The notes under the pieces: model-generated
Database searches by the model: none
What the model was told of the DNA's origin: nothing
The model's input: only the letters and a program-made list of their open reading frames with translations
Made by a program: the position numbers and the translations under genes
NCBI GenBank assembly: GCA_944386385.1
Contig: CALXAV010000011.1
Location: 1-62,956 of the forward strand
DNA: 62,956 nucleotides
Direction of reading: 5' to 3'
From: an uncultured Clostridia bacterium
GTDB lineage: Bacteria > Bacillota > Clostridia > TANB77 > CAG-508
In this document: positions 36,891-46,035 of the stretch, in pieces
How positions within the stretch are numbered: position 1 is the stretch's first letter
Layout of the letters: every line of letters begins with the position of its first letter

Positions 36891-38378
36891 ATGAATGAAT
36901 TTAAAGAACAAATACAAAGATTAGCTCATAGAGCTCTTCCAAATACTTCACAAGAACAAGAAGCAATTAGAAGTTATGGAGAAAAACAACTAGAAAAATA
37001 TGGTGAATTTCATGAAAACCCATATGTAAGAGACTATTTCAATCATCTAGTAGCTGCTATAATGATATCACAATATGAAAATTATGAGCAATCAGGTATT
37101 AATATACCCTACAGATACAAAGCACATAAAAGTACAAGGGATAAAGTAAATAAACGTTTAAGAAAGGCCACGGTTCATTATAATGAAAATGGAGATGCCA
37201 TTGTTGATAATGTTGAACCACTTTTGGACATTTTTGCAATGGAAGTTGTTTCAAGGAGAAGACCTACAATTACTACATCTAGTAATACAGAAATACAGGC
37301 ATTACTTGAAGAGCAGAAACAAAATCAAGCATATCTTGAAAAATTCCAATCTTTTAAGCGTAAACTTTTAATAAACGATTTAAAGCCTTCTAAACCAAAT
37401 AATTATAGATATGATTGTTCTCAATGGGAATACTATAGAATGTGTGCAGAAATTTTAGAAAGATTAAAACAAATTGTTGATCCAGATGCAATTGAGTTAA
37501 TAGAATATTATAATGAAAAGTTAGCAACTATTCAAGAACGTTTTGCTTTCTTAAAATCATATCCGGATGAAAATATTACTACTGAAGATTTAGAAGATTC
37601 AAAAATCAATTTCTTTGATTTACTTTCTGATTATGAAGGTAAATTTTATAATAAAACCGAATTAGCAATTCTAACAGAACAAATAACTTCACTTTTTGAG
37701 GATAATCCACTATTAGAAGGTTTGGGAGTTAAATTAGCTGATATCCCAGTAGAAAAGAAAAGAACTTCAAGAGGTTATGAATCAAACTTTGTATATTTAG
37801 ATACACCTGTTGGAAGAATAGAATGTCAATTACAAACTGAAGACCAATATCGTTTCGCAAATTATGGATTTGCAGCACATACTAAAATGAAAGGAAAAAA
37901 ACTTAATCCAGTAGAGATTCCAGATGCTTTAAAACCAATAATTAATAAGAAAATACAAGAAGTAAAAAAATATATTGGTGCAAGTAATCTACCAGGGATA
38001 GATGAATTTAGAAAAAAAGCTCTTGATGTATCTCCAGACTCTTATTTGTCAAGAATGGATGATAATGAAAGAGGTCGTGTTATGACAATAGAATTTGGAG
38101 ATTATTCAAATTATAAAAAAGTTATCTCTCAAGTTTCGGATGACGATACTATTAAAAGATTCTTATATAATTATTTTGCTAGACTTTATCCTATTAGAGA
38201 TATTTTATTTGAAAAAGGAGAGCGTTCTTTTGGTTTTATAAGAACAGATGTGGAAGAATATATGAATAGTGAAGAATTTGAACATTTTAAAGAAATTGCA
38301 GCTGCTATTAATGATGATATAACTATTGATGATGATTCTCCTTCGCATAATGAAAACGATGATAATGTTGAAAGATAG
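36891..38378 (+). CDS. Large protein with a possible RelA/SpoT-like region
   Basis: The 495-residue soluble protein starts at ATG 36891; an upstream GTG is part of the ribosome site. Around residues 295-340, GYESNFVYLDTPVGRIECQLQT followed by ANYGFAAHTKMKGKK resembles the end of a RelA/SpoT (p)ppGpp synthetase domain (G-Y-V..VQIRT..AEYGVAAHW-K). The catalytic ATP- and GTP-binding residues cannot be confirmed by eye, and an acidic tail follows. A nucleotide-alarmone role is a hypothesis. Function is otherwise unknown. Confidence 0.5.
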   Translation: MNEFKEQIQRLAHRALPNTSQEQEAIRSYGEKQLEKYGEFHENPYVRDYFNHLVAAIMISQYENYEQSGINIPYRYKAHKSTRDKVNKRLRKATVHYNENGDAIVDNVEPLLDIFAMEVVSRRRPTITTSSNTEIQALLEEQKQNQAYLEKFQSFKRKLLINDLKPSKPNNYRYDCSQWEYYRMCAEILERLKQIVDPDAIELIEYYNEKLATIQERFAFLKSYPDENITTEDLEDSKINFFDLLSDYEGKFYNKTELAILTEQITSLFEDNPLLEGLGVKLADIPVEKKRTSRGYESNFVYLDTPVGRIECQLQTEDQYRFANYGFAAHTKMKGKKLNPVEIPDALKPIINKKIQEVKKYIGASNLPGIDEFRKKALDVSPDSYLSRMDDNERGRVMTIEFGDYSNYKKVISQVSDDDTIKRFLYNYFARLYPIRDILFEKGERSFGFIRTDVEEYMNSEEFEHFKEIAAAINDDITIDDDSPSHNENDDNVER

Positions 38379-38402
38379 AAGCTTAAAAAAGCTTCTATTT
38401 TT
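38378..38402. terminator. Bidirectional terminator
   Basis: AGAAGCTT-AAAA-AAGCTTCT lies between two convergent genes and is followed by ATTTTTTA on the + strand. Confidence 0.7.
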
Positions 38403-39492
38403 TATCAAAAATTGTTTTGAAGACTCCCCTATCTATTAGATTTGCGAATATATTCTTAACTATTATTAACACTATTGGTCCGATAAGTAATCCAATTATT
38501 CCTATTAACTTAAATCCTGTATACATAGCAATTAAAGTAAATATTGGGTGAACACCTATATTTTTACTTACTAATTTTGGTTCTAAAATTTGTCTTACAA
38601 TACTCATTATAATTAATAAAATAATTATTGCAATACCTAAATTTATATCTCCATTAATTGCACTAATAATTGCCCAAGGAATCATAAAACTTCCTGAACC
38701 TAGTATTGGAAGAGCATCCACAAATCCTATTGCTAAAGCCATTAATAACGGATATTGAATATTAAATCCTACAAACTGTAAAATATATAATCCTATTAGT
38801 GATATTATAAATGAAACAAGAATTAAGCTTACTTGTGCTTTTAAATATCCTCCAAGTGTTCCTATTAATTCTTTTGCATGTACCCATATTTTCTTTACCC
38901 AGACTTTTGGTAAATGATGTTCTATTTGGTCTATTATATAAATTTTATCAACACAGATAAAGTATAATGCAATTACTGTAATACCAATACATATTGCAAT
39001 TGAAGGAAGACTTGTTACTAAATTTATTAAACCTGTTAATCCATTTCTTAACCAATTTGAAACCGCTTCTAATACATTTCCTGTAGAATTTTGAACTACT
39101 TGTAACAATTCATCAGATAAATGTATTTTGTCAAAATTAAAACTTGAAATAAATCCCTGGAATTGTACATATGCTTTATCAAAATAATCATTTATTCCTT
39201 GTAATAAACTAGAAGCTTCAGAAAAAATAGTAATAATTAGCCATGTAAGTGTTCCAAGTATTAGTAATGATACTACTACAAATATAATGATAGAACTTAC
39301 TCTTCTAGTAAGTCCTGTCTTTTTCATAATAAATTTTATTGCCGGCTCGATTATTAAAGAAATTATGAAGGCAACTAAAAATGGCATATAAAAAATTGAT
39401 AATTTTAATCCTATATATAAGCCAATTAATATAAATACAACATATAAAATCCTTTTTAGTACTTTACTCCAATATGATATATTCCAGACCAT
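38395..39492 (-). CDS. AI-2E/YtvI-family membrane transporter
   Basis: The 365-residue protein has about eight membrane helices. It carries the family signature FVDALPILGSGSFMIPWAI and the later VRQILEPKLVSKNIGVHPIFTLIAMY. In spore formers the closest group is the sporulation integral membrane protein YtvI. AI-2E members include Na+/H+ antiporters and putative exporters, so the substrate is open. Confidence 0.82.
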   Translation of the reverse strand: MVWNISYWSKVLKRILYVVFILIGLYIGLKLSIFYMPFLVAFIISLIIEPAIKFIMKKTGLTRRVSSIIIFVVVSLLILGTLTWLIITIFSEASSLLQGINDYFDKAYVQFQGFISSFNFDKIHLSDELLQVVQNSTGNVLEAVSNWLRNGLTGLINLVTSLPSIAICIGITVIALYFICVDKIYIIDQIEHHLPKVWVKKIWVHAKELIGTLGGYLKAQVSLILVSFIISLIGLYILQFVGFNIQYPLLMALAIGFVDALPILGSGSFMIPWAIISAINGDINLGIAIIILLIIMSIVRQILEPKLVSKNIGVHPIFTLIAMYTGFKLIGIIGLLIGPIVLIIVKNIFANLIDRGVFKTIFDKK

Positions 39493-39523
39493 ACTTCCTC
39501 CCTTGAAGCTATTATATGCAAAA

Positions 39524-39545
39524 AGACGGAGTAATATCCGTCTTT
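39524..39545 (-). terminator. Terminator after the CBS gene
   Basis: AAAGACGGA and TCCGTCTTT form a 9-pair stem with loop GTAATA; the minus-strand 3' side continues into TTTTTGC. Confidence 0.7.
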
Positions 39546-39550
39546 AATTC

Positions 39551-39997
39551 CTACATATTATTTTGATTTCCATTACAATCACAAATACTTTCTAAAGTAT
39601 CACACACCTGTTCTTTTCCAATTTCATTATCTTTATTAGCCAAGTCTCCTAAAGTTAACATTCCTACTACCCTATTATTATTATCACATACGGGAAGTCT
39701 TCTTATTTGTTTTTGCCCCATTTTGCTTTCAGCATTTGTTATATCATCTGTTTTCTTACAAGTAGTTACATTACAAGTCATTATATCGCTTACAGGTGTT
39801 TGCTTTACATCTTTATCACAAGCAACACATCTTAATATTAAGTCTCTATCTGTTACGATTCCACATATAGAATTATTATTATCGCATACAGGTAAACAAC
39901 CCACATGATGTTCTGACATTAATTTTGCCACTTCCCCAATTTTTGTTTCTGGCTTAATGCAGTAAACATCTTGACACATACAATCTTGAACTTTCAT
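39551..39997 (-). CDS. Two-CBS-domain protein
   Basis: The 148-residue protein is made of two CBS domains in tandem, each with the GIVTDRD or GMLTLGD strand-turn. It has many Cys residues (VQDCMCQDVYC, ICDCNGNQ). CBS pairs bind adenosine nucleotides and regulate partners. The Cys-rich ends suggest metal or redox sensitivity, which is inference. It stands alone in the same direction as the ytvI-like gene. Confidence 0.85.
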   Translation of the reverse strand: MKVQDCMCQDVYCIKPETKIGEVAKLMSEHHVGCLPVCDNNNSICGIVTDRDLILRCVACDKDVKQTPVSDIMTCNVTTCKKTDDITNAESKMGQKQIRRLPVCDNNNRVVGMLTLGDLANKDNEIGKEQVCDTLESICDCNGNQNNM

Positions 39998-40126
39998 TTT
40001 CTAACCACCTTTCAAAATTTCTTAGTATTATTTTTAACAAAAAAACAAATAATATTCTATAAATAAATTCTAAAAAGATTGTAAATAAAAAAATAAGCTA
40101 TTTTGAAATATCTTCCAATTTTCAAA

Positions 40127-40981
40127 TTAATGTTCAATTCCTTCTTCATCTTTACCTTCGTCTTTATCAGCTTCTTTACCTTTTCTTTGAGAACTAATTT
40201 GAGGAATTTTTCCTGTAAGTCTTCCCTTATTTTCTCTATCAAGTTTTAACTTAATATAATGAGTAGTAGAACGAGCCTTCATTTGTTCTTTATCTCTTGG
40301 AGTATATATTATATTTAAATCTTCTGTTTTAGAAAAATCTTTTTGTAAATCTGAACCTAAGAAAACAGCATCTATTGGTTTTCCATATATTTCTTGTAAG
40401 TTTTCATTTGCTGAATGAAGATCTCTTGTATAATATTTATAAACTCCATACACAAATTTAAAATGTCTTAATATCTCCATTCTTTCTTCATCAGAAATAA
40501 CAGGCTTTCTTCCTTTATGTTCTTCTACTAATTCATCAGCTTTTACTCCTACTATTAATCTTTTACATTGACTAGATGCAATTGATAAATTTTCTAAGTG
40601 ACCTGCATGAAATAAGTCATATGTACCAGGAGCATACCCCAAATCATATGGTTTTTCTTGTGCATTATTTACTTCTTCATGTTTTCTATTTGCTAAATAT
40701 TCTTCATATGCAGATTTTACTCTTGACAATATAACATTTTGATCTAATGTTGTTACAGGGAAAACAAAATCTACACCTCTTAAACATTCTGCAATTTTCA
40801 TTCTATCTTCCAAACTTTTTAATGGAATTCCTATTCCTAATTGTTCACACAAATTTTTATCATAAAGTCCTAATCCAAAAGCTTCAACATTTTCTTCTTG
40901 GCTTAATTGTATTTGTCTATCTAGATTTTGTAAATCTTCTTCTCTTAATATATCAAAAACACCAGTTTTATATGCTATCAT
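40127..40981 (-). CDS. Cytidylyltransferase-fold protein, degenerate repeat plus active domain
   Basis: The 284-residue protein has a complete nucleotidyltransferase domain in its second half, with GTYDLFHAGHLENL (HxGH) and a late TPRDKEQMKARSTTHY. The first half starts KTGVFDILREEDLQNLDRQ and looks like a degenerate domain of the same fold without HxGH. Active members attach CMP or AMP to small alcohols such as glycerol-3-phosphate. A Lys/Glu-rich tail ends the protein. The substrate is unknown. Confidence 0.75.
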   Translation of the reverse strand: MIAYKTGVFDILREEDLQNLDRQIQLSQEENVEAFGLGLYDKNLCEQLGIGIPLKSLEDRMKIAECLRGVDFVFPVTTLDQNVILSRVKSAYEEYLANRKHEEVNNAQEKPYDLGYAPGTYDLFHAGHLENLSIASSQCKRLIVGVKADELVEEHKGRKPVISDEERMEILRHFKFVYGVYKYYTRDLHSANENLQEIYGKPIDAVFLGSDLQKDFSKTEDLNIIYTPRDKEQMKARSTTHYIKLKLDRENKGRLTGKIPQISSQRKGKEADKDEGKDEEGIEH

Positions 40982-40999
40982 ATACTACTCCCCCTCTTT

Positions 41000-41506
41000 T
41001 TAAACTATATTTTTATAAGTTTTCCATTTCTTATCATTGTTTAATACTTCATCTTTTATAGTTTCTAAATCTAAATCAGAAATCTCATCAATAATCTTAT
41101 ATGCTAATTCTAATGTTAATATTTTAGGTGTACCTTCTTTGAAAAATATTTTATCTTTAATTTTATCAGGAATTTCAACATTATATTTTTCAATTATACT
41201 TTTATTTGTAAAATCATAATCATCATATATTTGAGGCTTTTCTAATCTGTCTAAATAATGATTATAAAATAAGTAATCTGATACTAAATGTAAAAAATAT
41301 CCTTGATTAAAATCTTCTTCTATATCATTTTTATTTAAAAAATTTTCTAAATTAGTATATGCGGGTGATTTTCCATAATGTGTTTTAGCTTTATCATTAG
41401 TAAAATCTGGTTCGATTGAACCATTTAAAAAATCTTGAGAATGTTTTTTGTTGTGTTTTTTTAAATATTCTTGAGCTATTGCTAAATGTACCACAAAACC
41501 AGGCAT
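41000..41506 (-). CDS. Zinc-dependent phospholipase C-like protein
   Basis: The 168-residue protein starts MPGFVVHLAIAQEYL and carries His/Asp positions HLVSDYLFYNHYLD, typical of small proteins annotated as zinc-dependent phospholipase C family. A paralogue with an internal stop is encoded at 53984-54541. It may be cotranscribed with the nucleotidyltransferase gene 18 bases downstream. The enzymatic role is inferred from family naming only. Confidence 0.65.
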   Translation of the reverse strand: MPGFVVHLAIAQEYLKKHNKKHSQDFLNGSIEPDFTNDKAKTHYGKSPAYTNLENFLNKNDIEEDFNQGYFLHLVSDYLFYNHYLDRLEKPQIYDDYDFTNKSIIEKYNVEIPDKIKDKIFFKEGTPKILTLELAYKIIDEISDLDLETIKDEVLNNDKKWKTYKNIV

Positions 41507-41614
41507 TTTTCTTCCTCCTTATTAAACATATATATATTTTAGCATAAATTAACATAAGATTCAATATTAATCTATAAAATAAAATGATATGCCGTTTTTG
41601 ACATATCATTAAAA

Positions 41615-42208
41615 TTATCTTTCATAAATATCCATATAATCATTATATCTTGTTATTTCTGGTCTTCTTGCTCCTCCTGGAAATGGTGGTCGTGGTCTTG
41701 GTGGACGATGATTAGGTCTATGTCTTCTTAATAACTCTCTAATTAGTAATATTTTGATTAAATCTCTTAAGCTTGCATCTTGTCTCCTTACTTCCCTATT
41801 CTCCTTTTTATTTTCATTATTTATTTGTGTTTTTGTTTGCTCATTTGTTTGCATTTTATTAGTTCTATTATTACTTGTATCATTTTGTAAATTGATATTA
41901 ACATTAATTTCATTTGTTACTTCTACTGCTGAATAAATCTCATCTGTTATTTGTTCAATTAAATTTTCTGTTATATTTTCTGCTATCCTATCACATCTAT
42001 TTGTTATCATTGGATATATAATTCTATATATTTCTGGGTAATATTGTTCTAAATCCTGATTAAAATTGTTCATATCATTATTTGCACTATAATTAGAAAT
42101 ACTATTATAAGAACTGTAATTAGTATTTTGTGACATATACATATTATTTGTATTTGGATATCCTAAAATAGACCTTATGTAATCATCAAATGGCTCATTT
42201 TCATACAT
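41615..42208 (-). CDS. Asn/Tyr-rich protein of unknown function
   Basis: The 197-residue protein has a Tyr/Asn-rich N-terminus, then an amphipathic region (YYPEIYRIIYPMITNRCDRI and a following helix) found in clostridial hypothetical proteins, a low-complexity Asn/Thr/Glu middle, and a basic Pro/Arg segment (HRPNHRPPRPRPPFPGG). The mix suggests a structural or spore-coat-like protein, but I cannot assign it. Its GGAGG ribosome site lies in the 3' arm of the murD terminator-like hairpin. Confidence 0.65.
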   Translation of the reverse strand: MYENEPFDDYIRSILGYPNTNNMYMSQNTNYSSYNSISNYSANNDMNNFNQDLEQYYPEIYRIIYPMITNRCDRIAENITENLIEQITDEIYSAVEVTNEINVNINLQNDTSNNRTNKMQTNEQTKTQINNENKKENREVRRQDASLRDLIKILLIRELLRRHRPNHRPPRPRPPFPGGARRPEITRYNDYMDIYER

Positions 42209-42213
42209 AAAAA

Positions 42214-42247
42214 AACCTCCTTATCTTTTCTATATAATATGGAGGTT
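42214..42247 (-). promoter_or_regulatory. Hairpin overlapping murD terminator and next ribosome site
   Basis: On the minus strand AACCTCC (42247-42241) pairs with GGAGGTT (42220-42214), followed by TTTTT and ATG 42208. The same GGAGG is the ribosome site of the 41615-42208 gene, so folding would both terminate and mask translation. Confidence 0.5.
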
Positions 42248-42259
42248 CCTTAAATTATG

Positions 42260-43660
42260 TTATAATTTATTTACTAAATTTTTAAATATATTTCCTCTTT
42301 CAGCAAAATTCTTAAACATATCAAAACTTGCACTGGCAGGAGAAAATAAAACTACTTGATTTGGTTTAGCGTATTTTTTAGCTAAGTTTATTGTTTCTTC
42401 TAAACTATTACACATGTATATATCAATATTTTTTCCTTCTTTTTCTTCTTCCGCTTTTACTGCATCAAATATTTTGCCAGATGTAGCTCCAAGCAAAATT
42501 AATGTTTTTACCTTTTTTAATATTGGTTTTGCTATTGGTGTATAATCTAAATTTTTATCATAGCCACCAGCAATTAATACAATGTCTTCATCAAAAGAAT
42601 TTAATCCTGCAATTGTTCTTGTAGGAGATGAACTTACTGAATCATTATACCATTTAACATTATCTATTTCTCTTACAAATTCTAATCTATGTTCTACAGC
42701 TTTAAATTCTTTTATAGCTTCTATTGCAATATCTTGATTCACTAATGTTTTCGTTGCAGAAAGCGCTGTTGCAATATTTTCAAAATTATGATTTCCTCTA
42801 AGTAATACTTCTTTTGTATCTAATATATGTTTTCTAATTCCATCTTCACATTCTTTTATAATTCCATTATCTACAATAAAGCCATTATCTAACCTTTCTT
42901 TACTACTAAAATAAATAACTTTTGATTTTGCATCTTTTTTACATTCTCTTGTTATTACATTATCATAATTTAACACTAAATAATCATTTTCAGTTTGATA
43001 TTTAAAAATAGTTTTTTTAGCATCTATATATTCTTGATAATCTTTATGAATATTTAAGTGATTTGGTGTTATATTAGTAATAACAGAAATATGAGGACTT
43101 ATTTCCATTCCCATTAATTGAAAACTACTAAGTTCCAACACAAGCATATCTTCTGGTTTTATTTCATCAAGTTTTGTAAACAAAGGTATTCCTATATTTC
43201 CGCCTAAATATGTGTTATATCCTGCTTTTTTTAATATACTATAAATTAAACTAGTTGTTGTTGTCTTTCCATCACTTCCAGTTACTCCAATAACTTTACA
43301 AGGACACATTTTCATTAGCATTTCTATTTCAGATGTTATAATTGCTCCTCTATTTTTTTCTTCTACTAATTCCTTTCTTGTAGGTAAACAACTAGGTGAA
43401 CGAAATATGATATCAAATCCCTTTAAATTTTCAAAGCAATTTTTACCAAAAAAAGCATTTGCATCATATTTGTCTAATCTTTCCAATAATTTTCTTGGTA
43501 TTTCTTCTTTTTCTTTTTCGTCAAAAACTGTAACTTTAGCATCTTTTTCATACATATATTTTAAAAGTGGTAAATTACTTACTCCTAAACCTATTATTGC
43601 AACTTTTCTTCCTTCTAGATAATTATTAAATTCTATTAATTTTTGATTTTTAAATTCCAT
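42260..43660 (-). CDS. murD: UDP-N-acetylmuramoylalanine--D-glutamate ligase
   Basis: The enzyme adds D-Glu to UDP-MurNAc-Ala in peptidoglycan synthesis. Its 466 residues include the N-terminal Rossmann start VAIIGLGVSNLPLLKY, the ATP loop GVTGSDGKTTTTSLI, the conserved NITPNHLNIHK and the C-terminal SPASASFDMFKNFAERG. It lies in the same direction as, and 51 bases ahead of, the 41615-42208 gene. It is complete. Confidence 0.96.
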   Translation of the reverse strand: MEFKNQKLIEFNNYLEGRKVAIIGLGVSNLPLLKYMYEKDAKVTVFDEKEKEEIPRKLLERLDKYDANAFFGKNCFENLKGFDIIFRSPSCLPTRKELVEEKNRGAIITSEIEMLMKMCPCKVIGVTGSDGKTTTTSLIYSILKKAGYNTYLGGNIGIPLFTKLDEIKPEDMLVLELSSFQLMGMEISPHISVITNITPNHLNIHKDYQEYIDAKKTIFKYQTENDYLVLNYDNVITRECKKDAKSKVIYFSSKERLDNGFIVDNGIIKECEDGIRKHILDTKEVLLRGNHNFENIATALSATKTLVNQDIAIEAIKEFKAVEHRLEFVREIDNVKWYNDSVSSSPTRTIAGLNSFDEDIVLIAGGYDKNLDYTPIAKPILKKVKTLILLGATSGKIFDAVKAEEEKEGKNIDIYMCNSLEETINLAKKYAKPNQVVLFSPASASFDMFKNFAERGNIFKNLVNKL

Positions 43661-43809
43661 TATAATCCCCCAAATATTTAAGCCTTATTTAATTTTTATT
43701 TATTTTTTAGGTATTATATAACAATTTATTTAAAAAAACAATTTGTACCAGAATATTTTTTCTTTTTTTAGTGAACAATAATATTAGATTTGATTGGAGG
43801 TGCTTTTTA

Positions 43810-43905
43810 ATGTCAAAGAAAAATAAAGAAAACAAAAACAATAACAAAAATAATCAAAACAATCAAAATAACAACAATGAAAGACAAAGCAATAACAATA
43901 GATAG
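43810..43905 (+). CDS. 31-residue Asn/Lys-rich peptide
   Basis: TTGGAGG precedes ATG 43810 by seven bases, and the 31 codons encode a basic, almost entirely Asn/Lys/Gln sequence. It is flanked by intergenic DNA and ends at a clear hairpin terminator. Low complexity makes function unguessable. A good ribosome site plus terminator favour a real small gene. Confidence 0.5.
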   Translation: MSKKNKENKNNNKNNQNNQNNNNERQSNNNR

Positions 43906-43914
43906 TTTAGATTT

Positions 43915-43952
43915 AAAAAACTGCTAAGAAGTTTTTACTTTTTAGCAGTTTA
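43915..43952. terminator. Bidirectional terminator
   Basis: AAACTGCTAA and TTAGCAGTTT form a stem between the 31-residue peptide and the convergent guaB end. A/T runs lie on both sides. Confidence 0.7.
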
Positions 43953-43962
43953 ATATTTTAAA

Positions 43963-45465
43963 TTAAAATTGATTATCAATTTCTTTTAAAATAACATCAT
44001 GTGCACTTCCCTCTGAAATACTTACATCAGATACAAGTGTTAATCTTGCTTTTTCATGGAATTCTGGGATTGTAACACTTCCACAGTTACACATTGTTGA
44101 TTTTATTTTTGCAACTGTAATTTCTAGATTATCTTTTAGTCTTCCTGCATATGGTATGTAAGAGTCTACACCTTCTTCAAATGAAAGTTTCTTATCTCCT
44201 CCCATATCATATCTTTGCCAATTTCTTGCACGGTTTGAACCTTCTCCCCAATACTCTTTTACATAGCTATTTCCTTTTTTAACAACTCTTGTTGGACTTT
44301 CATCAAATCTTGCAAAATATCTTCCCATCATTACAAAATCTGCACCTAGAGCTAATGCTATTGTTATATGATGGTCATGTACTATTCCACCATCTGAGCA
44401 TACTGGAATATATACTCCTGTTTCTTCATAATATTCATCTCTTGCTTTTACTACATCTATTAACGCTGAGGCTTGTCCTCGTCCGATTCCTTTTGTTTCA
44501 CGTGTTATGCAGATTGAACCTCCACCTACACCAACTTTTATAAAATCTGCTCCAGCTTTAGCTAAATACATAAATCCTTCTCTATCTACAACATTTCCTG
44601 CACCTATTTTTATTTTATCTCCATATTTTTCTCTTACAAAATCAATTGTATTTTTTTGCCAAACTGAATATCCATCAGATGAATCTATACAAAGTAAGTC
44701 TACTCCTGCATCTACTAAGGCTGGTATTCTTTCTTCAAAATCTCTTGTGTTTATACCAGCGCCTACAATATATCTTTTATTTTCATCAAGTAATGAATTA
44801 GGATTATTTTTTCTATCTTCATAATCTTTACGAAATACTAAATATTTTAAATTTTCCTCATTGTCTAATATTGGTAAACATGCAATTTTATTGTCCCAGA
44901 TTATATCATTTGCTTCCGGAAGACTTACTCCTTCTTTTGCCCATACTACTTTATCTTTTGGTGTCATAAAATCACTTACAGGAGCTTTCATATTATCTCT
45001 CGAAAGTCTATAATCTTTATCAGTAACTAATCCTAAGAATTTACCATTTTTTGTTCCATCTTCTGTTATTATAACAGTTGAATGCCCAGTCATTTTTGTT
45101 AAATTTAATACTTCTTCTAAAGTAGCGTCTGGTTTTACATTTGAATCACTTACAACAAAACCAGCTTTATGTTTCTTTACTCTTTCTACCATTCTTGCTT
45201 GATTTTCTATTGTTTGTGAACCATAAATAAAAGCAACACCCCCTTCTCTTGCTAACGCAATTCCCATTTCTTCTCCTGAAACTGATTGCATGATAGCAGA
45301 TACCATTGGGATGTTGGCATAATACTTTGCTTCTTCTCCTTTTTTAAATTTTACAAGTGGTGTTCTAAGAGACACTTTACTTGGTATGCATCTTTCATCT
45401 GTTAAGTTTGGTAATAATAAAAATTCATTAAATGTTCTTGAAATATCATCTAAAATCTTAGCCAT
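43963..45465 (-). CDS. guaB: IMP dehydrogenase
   Basis: The enzyme makes XMP, the substrate of GuaA. Its 500 residues include two CBS domains (about 100-215) between the barrel halves. The active-site loop [17 protein letters not shown] carries the catalytic Cys, and [11 protein letters not shown] is the phosphate-binding loop. It is transcribed divergently from guaA, with the 92-residue gene between them. Confidence 0.95.
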   Translation of the reverse strand: MAKILDDISRTFNEFLLLPNLTDERCIPSKVSLRTPLVKFKKGEEAKYYANIPMVSAIMQSVSGEEMGIALAREGGVAFIYGSQTIENQARMVERVKKHKAGFVVSDSNVKPDATLEEVLNLTKMTGHSTVIITEDGTKNGKFLGLVTDKDYRLSRDNMKAPVSDFMTPKDKVVWAKEGVSLPEANDIIWDNKIACLPILDNEENLKYLVFRKDYEDRKNNPNSLLDENKRYIVGAGINTRDFEERIPALVDAGVDLLCIDSSDGYSVWQKNTIDFVREKYGDKIKIGAGNVVDREGFMYLAKAGADFIKVGVGGGSICITRETKGIGRGQASALIDVVKARDEYYEETGVYIPVCSDGGIVHDHHITIALALGADFVMMGRYFARFDESPTRVVKKGNSYVKEYWGEGSNRARNWQRYDMGGDKKLSFEEGVDSYIPYAGRLKDNLEITVAKIKSTMCNCGSVTIPEFHEKARLTLVSDVSISEGSAHDVILKEIDNQF

Positions 45466-45565
45466 TTTTTAACCCCTTTCTTTAAATATATTTTAAATAT
45501 TATAATATAACTAAATTTTAAAGTAAAGCATTTTTTTATTTTATTTTTAAGATTATTAAAGATTT

Positions 45566-45594
45566 TTGACTTTTTCCATAAAAAGCTGTATAAT
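45566..45594 (+). promoter_or_regulatory. Consensus sigma-A promoter of the 92-residue gene
   Basis: TTGACT (45566-45571) and TATAAT (45589-45594) are separated by 17 bases. Confidence 0.85.
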
Positions 45595-45634
45595 TATAAT
45601 ATTAGGCCAAAAACCTACAGTGTTTGGAGGTAAA

Positions 45635-45913
45635 ATGATTTCTGCAGAGGAATATCGTAAAAAGGCAGAATCAGGAAAAGGCCTTTATAAGCAGCAGAAA
45701 GCAGCTTGTAAAAAGGCCATTGAGGCAGCTTTTGGAAGTGATGATGACACTATATGGGTTGCACCTTTTAAGTATCCGCCATGTAAGAAGCTTCTTAAAA
45801 AACTGAAGAAGCTTGGATATCGAAATGTAGAGCATTTCGATGGCCATGAGTACGGGTACAACTCAATGGTATTGACTTTCTCTGCTAGGAAGTCTTCAAA
45901 AAAGCACCTCTAA
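45635..45913 (+). CDS. 92-residue basic protein, unknown
   Basis: ATG 45635 follows TTGGAGG. The protein is basic, with a helical Lys/Ala N-terminus and a mixed second half containing [27 protein letters not shown] and NSMVLTFS. I do not recognise it. The order beta strand, Pro turn, Lys-rich helix, GYxxVE strand resembles the 70-residue protein on the other side of guaA (VITPAEDVIAFLKDYGCSEIE..FIGFALS). Codon usage (AAG, CTG, GAG, CCG) is unlike guaA or guaB. It has its own promoter and terminator. Confidence 0.7.
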   Translation: MISAEEYRKKAESGKGLYKQQKAACKKAIEAAFGSDDDTIWVAPFKYPPCKKLLKKLKKLGYRNVEHFDGHEYGYNSMVLTFSARKSSKKHL

Positions 45914-45917
45914 CAAG

Positions 45918-45937
45918 GACATCTTGTAAGGTGTTCT
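45918..45937 (+). promoter_or_regulatory. Post-stop hairpin with TTGTAA loop
   Basis: GACATC-TTGTAA-GGTGTTC lies just after the stop of the 92-residue gene. It shares 15 bases with the hairpin after the 70-residue gene. Confidence 0.5.
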
Positions 45938-45945
45938 GGAGTTTT

Positions 45946-45975
45946 CCCCAGCTTACGCTGGGGCTCTTTTTTTGT
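45946..45975 (+). terminator. Rho-independent terminator
   Basis: CCCCAGC-TTAC-GCTGGGG is followed by CTCTTTTTTTG, ahead of guaA. Confidence 0.88.
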
Positions 45976-46035
45976 TTTTGTTTACTTTTTAACATTATTA
46001 TGATAATATTTATAAAAATATTGTTGGAGGTAAAA

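Noticed and set aside
45466..46035. A purine riboswitch between guaB and guaA
   Set aside because: No conserved purine-riboswitch core is visible; the space is taken by the 92-residue gene, its promoter and terminator.
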